DNA of 64,000 nucleotides from contig CAVQRU010000044.1 of the NCBI GenBank assembly GCA_963715285.1, positions 1 through 64,000 of the forward strand, in the 5' to 3' direction. Positions within the stretch are counted from its first letter, which is position 1; each line of letters starts with the position of its first letter. Made by a program: the position numbers and the translations under genes. The notes under the pieces were generated by a model, which saw only the letters and a list, made by a program, of their open reading frames with translations, searched no databases and was not told the DNA's origin. Positions 24,453-33,013 of this stretch are shown here, piece by piece. The DNA is from Sva-07 sp963715285 (GTDB lineage Bacteria > Actinomycetota > Acidimicrobiia > Acidimicrobiales > Ilumatobacteraceae).

Positions 24453-27083
24453 TCAGTCGATCTCGATGCCGAACGATCGCGTCGGAGCGGAGTCGGGCCC
24501 GTCGAACCAGGTGTGGCGCACCGCCTCGGCGCGATTGACGGCGAGTTGCTCGCGGCGAGTCATCGCCGGCACGTCGGCCCGATCGCACGTGATCACGCGT
24601 TCGAGTAGATCTCGAGCGTCGCTGATCTCGGGCGAGTTAGTGACGACGAGGACGTGGTTGGAGCGCCGCCCTCTGGTCATGCCGACGTACAGACCGCGTC
24701 CCGTGGTCGAGCCGGTGGCCAGCGTGAGGCTGTGACCTTGGGTGTCACCCTGGTTGCCCGGCTCGGTGGCGGCGTAGCCCAGGCGCACGTGAGCGCTCAC
24801 GTAATCGACGGGAAGCACGACGGTGCCACCGCCGTCGATCCGGTCGGCGGTGATAGCTCCGTAGTCGTCGATGCCGGTCACGATCCACTGATCGCGATTG
24901 CGGACGAACTCCCCCGTCGACGTCACGAGTGAGCGGTCGTTGCGGCGAGTGGCGATGAGATCGCCGACCCACGCGTAGCCGTCGGCCATGTCGGCGCGGT
25001 AGGTCAGACCGAGTTCCCCTCGCTGCCAGCGTTCGCCTTGGATGCGATCGTTGATCAGATCGACGTGTTCATTGCGCGTCGACGTGATCGCCAACGTCTG
25101 CCCGCGGTCGCGACACTCGATCCAGTGGCCAGCGATCGTGTCGAGGTGCTGACGCAACGTGCCGGGCACGATTCGGCCGTGCGATTCGTAGGCGTCGAGT
25201 GCTCGTGCATGACCGAGTCGAAGCTGCCGCGACGCAGCCGCCTCCCACGGGTTCGAGAACCGATGAATCTGCTCGAGTTCGATGGTTCGCCCGCTGCTGC
25301 ACAGTTCGGTGAACATGCCACCGCGACCGACGGCTTGCAGTTGGTGAGGATCGCCGACGAGCACGAGCCTCCACGTGTTCTGGCGGGCGAGGTCCATCAA
25401 CCGATGCAGGTCGTGGGTGCCGAGCATGCCCGCCTCGTCGATGATCAACGTGCTCTGCGGGCCGAGCTGCCAGCGATCACCCGGAACGCGATCCGGGCGC
25501 GACCATTCGTAGAGGAGTTTGGCGATCGTGTCGGTCGCGACGCCGGTCTCTTCATGGAGGACCCGTGCCGCCTTGGCCGTCGGTGCGAAGCCCAACACGG
25601 GTCGATGCGATGGCGCATGCAGTGCTGCGACGGCGGCGCGGAGCATCGTCGTCTTGCCCGCGCCGGCTGGCCCGACGATCAGGGTCAGCGGGTCGTAGCC
25701 GGCCACGGCGGCCGCCGCCGCGTGCTGGATGACGTCGAGTCCACCGCGCGCAACCGTCGATGAGGGTTGCGCGTCGAACGCCATGGCCTCGGCGGTCCAG
25801 TCGAGGATCTGCTGCTCCTGAGCGAGCACGGCTGGGCTCGTCGCCTGCGAGGCGACCGGCTCGATCGTGATCGACCGGCCGTCCGACACCCTCCGGGCAG
25901 CGTGGTCGGGCAACTCCGGGTCGAGGTCGATGCACGTCGCCATCACTCTGCCGGCAGCTCGGTCCAGCCATTCTGCCCAGCGATCCCCCGGTACGCCGGG
26001 CGCCGGCCGAGCGAGATCACAGATCGTGCGCAACACGTCGGCGTGGTTCCAGGTCGACGCCCCGAGTTCGAGCGCATGGATGATCGTTGCGATCGTCACG
26101 TCCGGCTTCGTCGGCTCGTGCTGGGCTGCGGCAGTTTCGATCGATTCGCGCAGCGTGGCCGGCGTGACGCCGACGCTCGCCGCTTCCACCCGCCAGCGTG
26201 CCCGCAGCTCACTGACCGAACGGTCGGTCTTGCGGGAGCGGGAGTCGGCAGCGGCTCGTCGTTCCATCGCCGCCCACTCGGCGCGGCTGGGTTCGTCTCC
26301 GCCGCGGCGGTATCGGTCGGCGAGCCGGTCGTGCAGCAACGTGTCGATCTCGGTGGCCCGTTTGGAGAAAACGGCCAGGACCTCGGCGGGGACACCGGCG
26401 ATCTCGGCTTGCCCGTTCACGATCGGCTCGAACGCGACGCCGTACCGGTGCGTCAGCTCGGCGCGCAGCACCGACTGGTACAAGCCCCCGAGGGTTCGTT
26501 GGTGACGCTTGAGGAACCGGGCGTCGAGTGCCAGCCACCGGTCGTCGGGGGTCTGGACCTTTGCGGAGATGACGAGGTGGGTGTGCAGTTGGGGGTCGTC
26601 GGCGCGGCTGGTGGTCTGGCGGAACGCCGCCATCGTGAGGCCGTGTGTGTCGGGGTGGAGCCGTGTTCCGTTGGAGCGGACACGGGTGGTCGCGCCGTAG
26701 CGCTCGAGGTACTCGGCGACGGCTCGCACGGCGACGTCGTGGCACTCGGCAAGGCCCTCGTCCCCGGTCAGGGCCCACAGCACCGACAGCGACTTGGGCG
26801 CAGACAGCGTCGCGTCGAACCCGGCAACCGCCCGGATCACCTTGCCGTTCGACATCGTGCGATCGACGAGCGGCTGCCCGAGCGTCGTGCCGGTGACCGG
26901 GTCGCACCCTGATAGCAACGCCTGCAACGCCTCGGTCGTCACCTCCCCCCGAAGCCCGAGCCGATCGGCCTGGGTCCCGAGCCATCGCCCGGGCGGCTCG
27001 TTCGTGGCCTCGGTGAGATAGCGGGTGTAGTAGCCCGCCGTCGTCGCCGCCGTCGCGGCGTACAGGGTGGTCACCCGCAACAC
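24453..27083 (-). CDS. MobF-family relaxase-helicase (TrwC/TraA-like)
   Basis: About 876 residues. The N-terminal relaxase domain has the tandem active Tyr (AGYYTRYLT, residues ~18-19) and the metal-binding His cluster LHTHLVISAK (~170). The C-terminal RecD-like helicase carries Walker A LIVGPAGAGKTTMLRAA (~470), Walker B LIIDEAGML, VGDPHQLQAVGRGG and the motif VI-like GRGLYVGMTRGRRSNH. It nicks the transfer origin and unwinds the strand during conjugation. The GTG at 27083 was chosen because GGGGAG sits 8 nt upstream; the further N-terminal extension is Arg-rich and unlikely. Confidence 0.9.
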   Translation of the reverse strand: MLRVTTLYAATAATTAGYYTRYLTEATNEPPGRWLGTQADRLGLRGEVTTEALQALLSGCDPVTGTTLGQPLVDRTMSNGKVIRAVAGFDATLSAPKSLSVLWALTGDEGLAECHDVAVRAVAEYLERYGATTRVRSNGTRLHPDTHGLTMAAFRQTTSRADDPQLHTHLVISAKVQTPDDRWLALDARFLKRHQRTLGGLYQSVLRAELTHRYGVAFEPIVNGQAEIAGVPAEVLAVFSKRATEIDTLLHDRLADRYRRGGDEPSRAEWAAMERRAAADSRSRKTDRSVSELRARWRVEAASVGVTPATLRESIETAAAQHEPTKPDVTIATIIHALELGASTWNHADVLRTICDLARPAPGVPGDRWAEWLDRAAGRVMATCIDLDPELPDHAARRVSDGRSITIEPVASQATSPAVLAQEQQILDWTAEAMAFDAQPSSTVARGGLDVIQHAAAAAVAGYDPLTLIVGPAGAGKTTMLRAAVAALHAPSHRPVLGFAPTAKAARVLHEETGVATDTIAKLLYEWSRPDRVPGDRWQLGPQSTLIIDEAGMLGTHDLHRLMDLARQNTWRLVLVGDPHQLQAVGRGGMFTELCSSGRTIELEQIHRFSNPWEAAASRQLRLGHARALDAYESHGRIVPGTLRQHLDTIAGHWIECRDRGQTLAITSTRNEHVDLINDRIQGERWQRGELGLTYRADMADGYAWVGDLIATRRNDRSLVTSTGEFVRNRDQWIVTGIDDYGAITADRIDGGGTVVLPVDYVSAHVRLGYAATEPGNQGDTQGHSLTLATGSTTGRGLYVGMTRGRRSNHVLVVTNSPEISDARDLLERVITCDRADVPAMTRREQLAVNRAEAVRHTWFDGPDSAPTRSFGIEID

Positions 27084-27235
27084 GGCGATGACTCCCCGCC
27101 TCGCGCGGGCACCTGTCTGTTCTTCAACTCCCTGCCGGCGTAGACGGCGATCATCGCGGTCACCGGCGATTCGCGGGATGGGTCGCAGCGGCGCTCCAGA
27201 TGAGCGCACTCACGTGCCGAGGGAGCGACCTGCTG

Positions 27236-27532
27236 TCAGCGGGCACGGCGGAGTCCGGCGGTCGGCACGGATGCGTCGGCGAGCCGCACGACGCGACCGG
27301 TGGTGACGAGCTCCTCGAGCGCCCAGCGCGGTACTCGCATGCAGGTCCCGAACCGCAGCACCGGCAGTCCGGCAGTACCGCCGCTGTTCAGGTACTCGTG
27401 AGCGAGCTGGTAGCCGAGCGAGAGGCTGACCCGCATCGCAGCGGCCGCCTCCTTGATCGTCAGCAGCTCGTGGGCGAGATCGCCCCGCTCGAGGCGGGTA
27501 CTGGTGCTGGGAGTCTCCGGCGCCTTGTCCAT
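27236..27532 (-). CDS. Excisionase-like helix-turn-helix protein
   Basis: 98 residues with a MerR/HTH_17-type DNA-binding domain: LLTIKEAAAAMRVSLSLGYQ, then LPVLRFGTCMRVPRWALEEL. Such proteins act as directionality factors for tyrosine integrases or as helix-turn-helix regulators of transfer genes. It lies 153 bp upstream of the relaxase start on the same strand. Confidence 0.75.
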   Translation of the reverse strand: MDKAPETPSTSTRLERGDLAHELLTIKEAAAAMRVSLSLGYQLAHEYLNSGGTAGLPVLRFGTCMRVPRWALEELVTTGRVVRLADASVPTAGLRRAR

Positions 27533-27759
27533 GGCGCGAGATGGTGCGCCTCAGGACTCCCTGGATCACTCCCACCCCACGTCCCGAATGGCTCCCACGC
27601 GACGTCTTGCTCCCGCGATAGCTCCCCGAATAGCTCCCACCTTCGGCGTGCATGACTCCCACGAGCGCCATGCTCACGTCGCGTAACAACAGACTTGCCA
27701 ATGCTGCAATGTCGGCGCATACTGGATGCTGTCTCCGGCCAGCGCTGGAGAAAGTGGAC

Positions 27760-27793
27760 CCGGTTGCCTACCGGAAGGGTAGGGGAGCCGGGT
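27760..27793 (-). terminator. Hairpin downstream of the DUF3800-like gene
   Basis: CCCGG-TTG-CCTACC, loop GGAAG, GGTAGG-GGA-GCCGGG forms a two-part stem starting 10 nt past the stop codon of the minus-strand gene at 27803. It is followed on that strand by a short T-containing stretch, and is a plausible terminator separating the integrase unit from the relaxase unit. Confidence 0.45.
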
Positions 27794-27802
27794 TCTGCGC
27801 TG

Positions 27803-28357
27803 TCAGGGGTGAACTTCGATCACGTCGATCAATACGTCGCCGAGCCGATCGCTCCACTGCGGTCCTGACCCGACTGCCCACGTCACAGCGTCGGCGATCC
27901 ACAGCATTCGCTCGTGTCGGGCGATCCTGTGTTCGAAGACGAGCGAAGGTTCTCGCTGTCGGGTCCGCATGATCACGCGCTCGTCGTCCCGGTCGTCCTG
28001 CCGGCTCTCCAGTACGAGTTTCGCTACTCCCCTGCTCTGCACCTGGCGGACGATCTCCCCGACGCAGGACGCCCGCGCCTGGAACTCGTTCGTGCTGTGG
28101 CCTTTCGTGCAGAGCGTGGCGAACACCTGGATCGGCATCCCGGCGACCGCATCGAGTACCCGGCGCTTCTGTCGATCGGTGTCATTGTTGAAATGGATGC
28201 GCGGCGCCACCCCGCTCGCCAACGCATCGATGGCCGGTCGGAGCGTCGCAAGGTTTCGAGCCTCGACGAGCACGCAGCCCATCACGTACCGACGTCCGCG
28301 GATCGACTCGTCAACGTAGGCATCAGTCGGACGAAAGCGCCTACTCATCGGACTCAT
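27803..28357 (-). CDS. DUF3800-like protein (RNase H-like fold candidate)
   Basis: 184 residues: DAYVDESIRGRRYVMGCVLV at the start (Asp-Glu on the first strand), VAKLVLESRQDDRDD in the middle and LWIADAVTWAVG near the end. This spacing of acidic residues is reminiscent of DUF3800 proteins, which have an RNase H-like fold and occur on mobile elements and phages. The activity is unknown. It overlaps the integrase end by 17 bp, so both are co-transcribed. The ATG at 28348 is an alternative start. Confidence 0.5.
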   Translation of the reverse strand: MSPMSRRFRPTDAYVDESIRGRRYVMGCVLVEARNLATLRPAIDALASGVAPRIHFNNDTDRQKRRVLDAVAGMPIQVFATLCTKGHSTNEFQARASCVGEIVRQVQSRGVAKLVLESRQDDRDDERVIMRTRQREPSLVFEHRIARHERMLWIADAVTWAVGSGPQWSDRLGDVLIDVIEVHP

Positions 28358-29441
28358 CCCCTCGGAGGATCTCGCCGAGGCCTGCGGCGACTGCTTGGTC
28401 GGCGGCGGCGAACGCGTGGGCGTAGACCCGCAGCGTCATCGCCGGGTTGGCGTGGCCGAGTCGACCAGCGACCGTGCGGACGTCGTGGCCCTGCCCGATC
28501 GCGACAGTGGCCGACCAGTGACGGAGATCGTGCAGGCGCCACTTCGAATCGATACCCGACATCTGGCGGGCTCGCTTCCACCACCAACTGATGCGGTCGG
28601 GGCTGACCAACTCCGGTCCGAGACCGAACATCCACGGTCCGTACGGCTCGCGTGCCCGGCGGACTTCAGCGATCATCTCGACGGTGTCGGCATCGAGCGT
28701 CACCGTGCGGACGTTCGCCGTCTTCGTCGCCGCGTCGCGCAACTCCGGTGAGCCGCCGCCCCGCTTGGTGATCTCGACCGCCGAGTCGATCAGTAATTGG
28801 CCGTCGCGTTCGTCGGTCCACCGCAGCGACGCCAACTCCGCTCGGCGCGCGCCGGCCACCGCAGCGATCCGGAACGCGAGCTCGGCGGAGGGATCGATCG
28901 AAGCCGCCGCGGTCATCACGGCGCGCACGTCGTCGACGGTCATCACCTCACGCTGCTGCACCTTCGTCGAGCGGAGACGGGCCATCGACGCGACGTTCGT
29001 CGACACCCATCCCCACCGCACCGCCTGCGACAGCGCTGCCCGCAGAACTCCGTGCTGGTTCTTGATCCCCGGGTCGGCCATGCCCGCCGCCCGCAGACGC
29101 GTGTGCCACCGCTCGACATCGCCGACCGACAACCGGCTGAGCGACAGCCGGGCGATCGGATCCTTCTTGATCGACCGCACGCGGCTCTGCTGATCGCGCG
29201 CGGACGACGGCGCCCACGTGTCGACGTTCTGCGTTACCCACTCGTCGAGCACGTCGGCCACCAGACGGCCGGCGGGCTTGGCGTCGCCCGTGCTCGCCTC
29301 GAGCTGCGCCGCGAGCTTCTGGGCGTCGCGCTTGCCACCGCGAACCGTGCGCGACATCTGGGTCGGACGCCCGCGGGCATCGGCGCCCGTGAACACACGC
29401 ACCTCCCACACGCCCGGACGCTTCTCGCGGATCGTCGCCAT
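28341..29441 (-). CDS. Tyrosine recombinase (phage-type integrase)
   Basis: A 366-residue integrase. The N-terminal arm-binding region (GVWEVRVFTGADARGRPTQM) and SAM-like core-binding domain (residues ~62-150) are followed by the catalytic domain. This has Arg in VAGARRAELASLRW, the HxxR box WRLHDLRHWSATVAIGQGH, His in GRLGHANPAMT and Tyr in LRVYAHAF. It integrates and excises the element. It is first in its transcription unit, 98 bp from the acyl-CoA dehydrogenase end. Confidence 0.93.
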   Translation of the reverse strand: MATIREKRPGVWEVRVFTGADARGRPTQMSRTVRGGKRDAQKLAAQLEASTGDAKPAGRLVADVLDEWVTQNVDTWAPSSARDQQSRVRSIKKDPIARLSLSRLSVGDVERWHTRLRAAGMADPGIKNQHGVLRAALSQAVRWGWVSTNVASMARLRSTKVQQREVMTVDDVRAVMTAAASIDPSAELAFRIAAVAGARRAELASLRWTDERDGQLLIDSAVEITKRGGGSPELRDAATKTANVRTVTLDADTVEMIAEVRRAREPYGPWMFGLGPELVSPDRISWWWKRARQMSGIDSKWRLHDLRHWSATVAIGQGHDVRTVAGRLGHANPAMTLRVYAHAFAAADQAVAAGLGEILRGDESDE

Positions 29442-29539
29442 GGGGGCAACGCTACGCCCGGGGTGTGACGCTGTCTAGGGATGAGGACTAGGGACGGAGC
29501 CGAAGCCCGAATCGAGCCGGGTCGGCTCGACCGCCAAAA

Positions 29540-30751
29540 TCACTCGATACGCAGGCCTGATATCGCCCGGGAGATGACCAGCTGCTGGATCTCGCTCGTG
29601 CCTTCGAAGATCGTGTGGATCTTCGCATCACGGTGCCAGCGCTCGACCGGGTACTCACGGGTGTAGCCGTAGCCACCGAGGATCTGGATGGCATCCTCGG
29701 TGACGCGCACGGCGGTCTCCGATGCCTTCCACTTCGACATCGAGCCCTCGCCGTTCTTGAACTGGCCGTTCTTGGCGAGCCAGGCGGCACGCCAGATCAA
29801 CAGGCGGCTGGCGTCGATCTCGGTTGCCATGTTGGCGAGCTTGAACGCGATCGCCTGGTTCATGATGATCGGCTTGCCGAAGGCGTAGCGCTCCTTGGCG
29901 TACTCGAGCGAGTACTCGTACGCGGCGCGGGCGACGCCGAGCGCCTGCGCGCCGACCGCCGGCCGGGTGGCCTCGAAGGTGGCCATCGCCGGCTGCTTGC
30001 CCGTCGACACGTTCTCTCGGGCACGGGCCAGCTTGGCGTCGAGCTTCTCCTTGCCACCGAGCAGGCACGAGCCGGGGACCTTGACGTCCTCGAGCACCAC
30101 TTCAGCGGTGTGGCTCGCACGGATGCCGTGCTTCTTGTACTTCTGGCCCTGTGACAGCCCCGGGGTGTTCGGCGGGATGATGAAGCTCGCCTGCCCCTTC
30201 GACTTGAGTTCGGCGTCGACGCTGGCCACCACGACGTGCACGTCGGCGATGCCACCGTTGGTGATCCACGCCTTGGTTCCGTTGATGGTCCACTCGTCCT
30301 TGGCCTCGTCGTACACCGCACGGGTGCGCAGGCTCGACACGTCGGAGCCGGCGTCGGGTTCGCTCACACAGAACGCGCCGAGCATCACGTTGTCGGCGGT
30401 GCCGTAGCACTGGGGGACCCATTCCATGACCTGTTCGGGCGTTCCGTTGCCGGAGATGCCTGCGGCCGCGAGAGCCGAGCCCATGATCGCCATGCCGATC
30501 CCGGCATCACCCCAGAACAGTTCTTCGATCGCGACCGGAAGGGTCAGGCCAGTCGGGTCGCCCATCGCGTTGAGGAGGAAATCGACGCCGTACAAGCCGA
30601 TCTGGGCAGCTTCCTGGACGACGGGCCACGGGAACTCCTCGCGCTCGTCCCACTCTTCGGCAACGGGACGGATGACGCCTTCGGCGAAGTCGTGGACCCA
30701 CTTCTGGATCTGGAGCTGGTCTTCGTTGAGGTTCAGCGAGAAGTCGGTCAT
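29540..30751 (-). CDS. Acyl-CoA dehydrogenase
   Basis: A 403-residue flavoprotein. The FAD/substrate motifs CVSEPDAGSDVSSLRTRAV (residues ~125-143) and KAWITNGGIADVHVVVASVD are present, as is the C-terminal helical domain with GGYGYTREYPVERWHRDAKI and the catalytic Glu in TIFEGTSEIQQLVISRAI. It oxidises an acyl-CoA thioester to the enoyl-CoA. The preferred chain length is not evident. The ATG at 30751 (MTDFSLN) was favoured over 30757. Two repeated operator-like palindromes lie immediately upstream. Confidence 0.92.
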   Translation of the reverse strand: MTDFSLNLNEDQLQIQKWVHDFAEGVIRPVAEEWDEREEFPWPVVQEAAQIGLYGVDFLLNAMGDPTGLTLPVAIEELFWGDAGIGMAIMGSALAAAGISGNGTPEQVMEWVPQCYGTADNVMLGAFCVSEPDAGSDVSSLRTRAVYDEAKDEWTINGTKAWITNGGIADVHVVVASVDAELKSKGQASFIIPPNTPGLSQGQKYKKHGIRASHTAEVVLEDVKVPGSCLLGGKEKLDAKLARARENVSTGKQPAMATFEATRPAVGAQALGVARAAYEYSLEYAKERYAFGKPIIMNQAIAFKLANMATEIDASRLLIWRAAWLAKNGQFKNGEGSMSKWKASETAVRVTEDAIQILGGYGYTREYPVERWHRDAKIHTIFEGTSEIQQLVISRAISGLRIE

Positions 30752-30760
30752 GACCACAAG

Positions 30761-30797
30761 TTACCCACGGGTAATCAACTTGTCTACCCGTCGGTAA
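30761..30797. promoter_or_regulatory. Two inverted copies of an operator-like palindrome
   Basis: TTACCCACGGGTAA (30761-30774) is a near-perfect palindrome. A second copy on the opposite strand, TTACCGACGGGTA (30785-30797), follows at two-turn spacing. They lie 10 bp before the acyl-CoA dehydrogenase start. TetR-type fatty-acid regulators often bind such sites; no such regulator is adjacent. Confidence 0.6.
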
Positions 30798-30859
30798 CAA
30801 CCGTCGACGTAGCGTCGGCCTCCCGATCTGCACCCCGATCGGCACTACTCTCGCAAGCG

Positions 30860-31366
30860 GTGGTGCTCTCCGACCCGACCCCGGCCAACGAGTTCGACGC
30901 GGAGTTCGAGATCTTCTTCCTCGAGCACCACGACGTCACATTGCGCTCGCTCGACGCCATCCTCAACGATCACGAAGCGGCCGTCGACGCGACGCAGGAT
31001 GCGTTCATCAAGGCGCATGCCCGCTGGTCGGTGATCCGCACCTACGAGGCCCCACAGGCATGGGTCCGCCGAATCGCGATCAACGCCAGCCGCGATCGGC
31101 TGCGATCCGAACGTCGACGGCGCGACCGCGAAACCCGCGTCGACCCGGTCGACGAGCCACCGGCCTCGGACCCGATCGTCGCAGATGCAGGGATCCAGGC
31201 ACTGCTCGACAGCCTGCCGACGCGGCAGCGCGAGATCGCAGCGCTCTTCTACGTCAACGACTGCAGCGTGGACGAGATCGCCCGGCGTCTCGGGTTGAGC
31301 GTCGGCACGGTCAAGTCGCAGCTGTCGGAGGCCCGAGTCCGTCTGCGCCGTTCCCACCGGGGCTGA
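30860..31366 (+). CDS. ECF sigma factor, SigE-like (paralogue 1)
   Basis: About 168 residues. Sigma region 2 is DATQDAFIKAHARWSVIRTY then PQAWVRRIAINASRDRLRSE, and region 4 is LPTRQREIAALFYVNDCSVD then EIARRLGLSVGTVKSQLSEA. It is closely similar throughout to the sigma factor at 32519, so the two are recent paralogues. No anti-sigma gene follows; instead its 3' end overlaps the convergent heme membrane protein gene by 56 bp. The start is GTG at 30860 or 30863; the open frame upstream is antisense to the acyl-CoA dehydrogenase. Confidence 0.85.
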   Translation: MVLSDPTPANEFDAEFEIFFLEHHDVTLRSLDAILNDHEAAVDATQDAFIKAHARWSVIRTYEAPQAWVRRIAINASRDRLRSERRRRDRETRVDPVDEPPASDPIVADAGIQALLDSLPTRQREIAALFYVNDCSVDEIARRLGLSVGTVKSQLSEARVRLRRSHRG

Positions 31367-32201
31367 CACCCGCCAACGCTCTCCTCGTCTCCGGGTCCTC
31401 GAGCACCGGCGCCCGCGTGGGCGACGGCCGCAGCGGGGGCGGCGGCGGTGACAACGGAGCCACTGCGGGCGACTCGACGGGAGCGGGCAGCACGGCCGGC
31501 GCTGCGGCGGGCATCGCCAGCTCGACGACGGAGCCGGGCAGCGGCGGAATCGACGCCACGAGCGACAAGGGAGACGGTGCGGCGGGTACGACGGGCGGCA
31601 CGGGAGACGGTGCTGCCGGCACGACGAGCTCGCCACCGGACGCGGCGGCCGCCGCTGCTCGCCGACGGGACGTGACCAGCACACGGATCGTGAGGGCGGC
31701 AACCGTCACCACGGACGTCCAGGCTGCTGCCCGGAACCAGGTGTTCCCGGCGTCGCTCCCCGCGGCGATGCCGTGGTACGTCGCGGTTGCGAACAGCACG
31801 AAGCTGGACCGGTGCACCCACCGCCACAGACCGCGTGGCAGCCGGCGTATCGCGAGCGACGTGGCTTCGATGGCCACCAGGAGATACATCGACACCACAC
31901 CGAATGCCACAGCGCCGGGCTTCCACCCCGATGCCATGGGCAACAGGATCTCGGCCCAACCGAAGGTCACGTAGGAGTCGGCGACCAAACCGACCAGGTG
32001 GACCGCGGTGAAGATCACGGCGAGCCCGGCGAGGTGCCGATGCAGGTCGAGCAACCATGCCGGGCGCAGCCGACGCGCTGCGACCCGCGTCGCGGACACC
32101 GGCGTCGACAGCAGCAGCCCCCAGATCACCGCCGCCGTCAGCAACGCCCACGCGACGATGCCGGACGACCGCGCCACGAACCACCACACCTGAGGATTCA
32201 T
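31311..32201 (-). CDS. Ferric-reductase-like heme-binding membrane protein (paralogue 1) with Pro/Ala-rich tail
   Basis: About 296 residues starting MNPQVWWFVARSSG. Five or six membrane helices carry four His placed as in ferric-reductase-like (YedZ/NOX-type) b-heme proteins: WLLDLHRHLAG, FTAVHLVGL, LWRWVHRSSF and ATATYHGIAAGSD. After residue ~185 comes a ~110-residue tail rich in Pro, Ala and Ser, absent from the paralogue at 33856. It probably passes electrons across the membrane. The ATG at 32201 matches the start of the paralogue (MNPQVWWFV). Confidence 0.8.
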   Translation of the reverse strand: MNPQVWWFVARSSGIVAWALLTAAVIWGLLLSTPVSATRVAARRLRPAWLLDLHRHLAGLAVIFTAVHLVGLVADSYVTFGWAEILLPMASGWKPGAVAFGVVSMYLLVAIEATSLAIRRLPRGLWRWVHRSSFVLFATATYHGIAAGSDAGNTWFRAAAWTSVVTVAALTIRVLVTSRRRAAAAAASGGELVVPAAPSPVPPVVPAAPSPLSLVASIPPLPGSVVELAMPAAAPAVLPAPVESPAVAPLSPPPPPLRPSPTRAPVLEDPETRRALAGVSPGGNGADGLGPPTAAT

Positions 32202-32518
32202 GCGCGGATCATCTGCGCCCGGCGAGCACGAGGGTCGTCGCGCGCCGGCGTGCTCATGGCGACACGCTTCACACTCGACTGCCCGCAAAGATCATCGGCT
32301 CAGCCTAGTTCACTCTATGCGGTTAATCGACCACTTGTGGTGATACCCTTCCGACGATGGGCCGCCAACGTACGGTCGTCCGGGTCGGCGCAACTCCAAT
32401 GCCGAACATTCACCCCAACCAGGAACGGTCGCCGCAACGTGTTCACAACGTGGTGGATGCCGTATTCATGGCGCGACGACCAGTTCTGGCGCGCCACCCC
32501 TTCGGTGAGGTCGCCTTG
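32202..32518. other. Divergent promoter region of heme protein 1 and sigma factor 2
   Basis: The 317-bp gap holds no convincing gene. It contains a 12-bp palindrome ACCACTTGTGGT (32330-32341) within an AT-richer patch, a possible regulatory site. The sigma frame is open upstream to 32357, but that part has no conserved sigma sequence. Confidence 0.4.
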
Positions 32519-33013
32519 ATGACGAGCGACGAGGAGTTCGAGCACTTCTTCCTGGCTCAGTACGACGTGGTACTCAAGTTGCTCGTGTTGACCACCGGTG
32601 ATCGCGAGCGAGCGACCGACGCGACACAGGAGGCCTTCATCAAGGCCTACACGAAGTGGTCGAGGATCCGACGCTACGACTCCCCTGCAGCGTGGGTCCG
32701 AAGAGTGGCGATCAACCTGAGCCGCGACAGCTTCCGGTCCGACCTACGACGCAGACGGCGCGAGGAGTCGGTGCAGATCGACGCACCCACCACCGACACC
32801 GACCTCCACGCAGACGATGCAGTCGCGGTCGAGCTGCTCCAGCGGCTCCCTCGACGTCAGCGCGAAATCGCGACGTTGTTCTACGTCGACGATCGCAGCG
32901 TCACCGAGATCGCCACGATCCTGCGCCTCCGGGAAGGCACCGTGAAGTACCACCTCGCGCAGGCCCGAGACGGTCTCCGCAAACTCATCGACACGGCCGG
33001 AATGCTCTCGTGA
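32519..33013 (+). CDS. ECF sigma factor, SigE-like (paralogue 2)
   Basis: 164 residues. Region 2 is DATQEAFIKAYTKWSRIRRY then PAAWVRRVAINLSRDSFRSD, and region 4 is LPRRQREIATLFYVDDRSVT then EIATILRLREGTVKYHLAQA. The ATG at 32519 (MTSDEEFEHFF) aligns with the start of paralogue 1. Its stop overlaps the start of the anchored protein gene (GTGA at 33010-33013), so that protein is co-translated and is the best candidate for its anti-sigma partner. Confidence 0.87.
   Translation: MTSDEEFEHFFLAQYDVVLKLLVLTTGDRERATDATQEAFIKAYTKWSRIRRYDSPAAWVRRVAINLSRDSFRSDLRRRRREESVQIDAPTTDTDLHADDAVAVELLQRLPRRQREIATLFYVDDRSVTEIATILRLREGTVKYHLAQARDGLRKLIDTAGMLS

Larger units (their letters stand above)
24453..29441 (-). 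mobile_element. Small integrative mobilizable element (IME)
   Basis: Four minus-strand genes (integrase, DUF3800-like, excisionase-like, MobF relaxase) form a 5-kb mobility module with no type IV secretion genes, so it would need a helper for transfer. The outer limits are approximate; no flanking direct repeats or tRNA target were recognised at either end. Confidence 0.7.

Noticed and set aside
29442..29539. tRNA or direct-repeat attachment site beside the integrase
   Set aside because: No tRNA-like sequence was found, and no stretch of useful length matches the other end near 24.3-24.45 kb.
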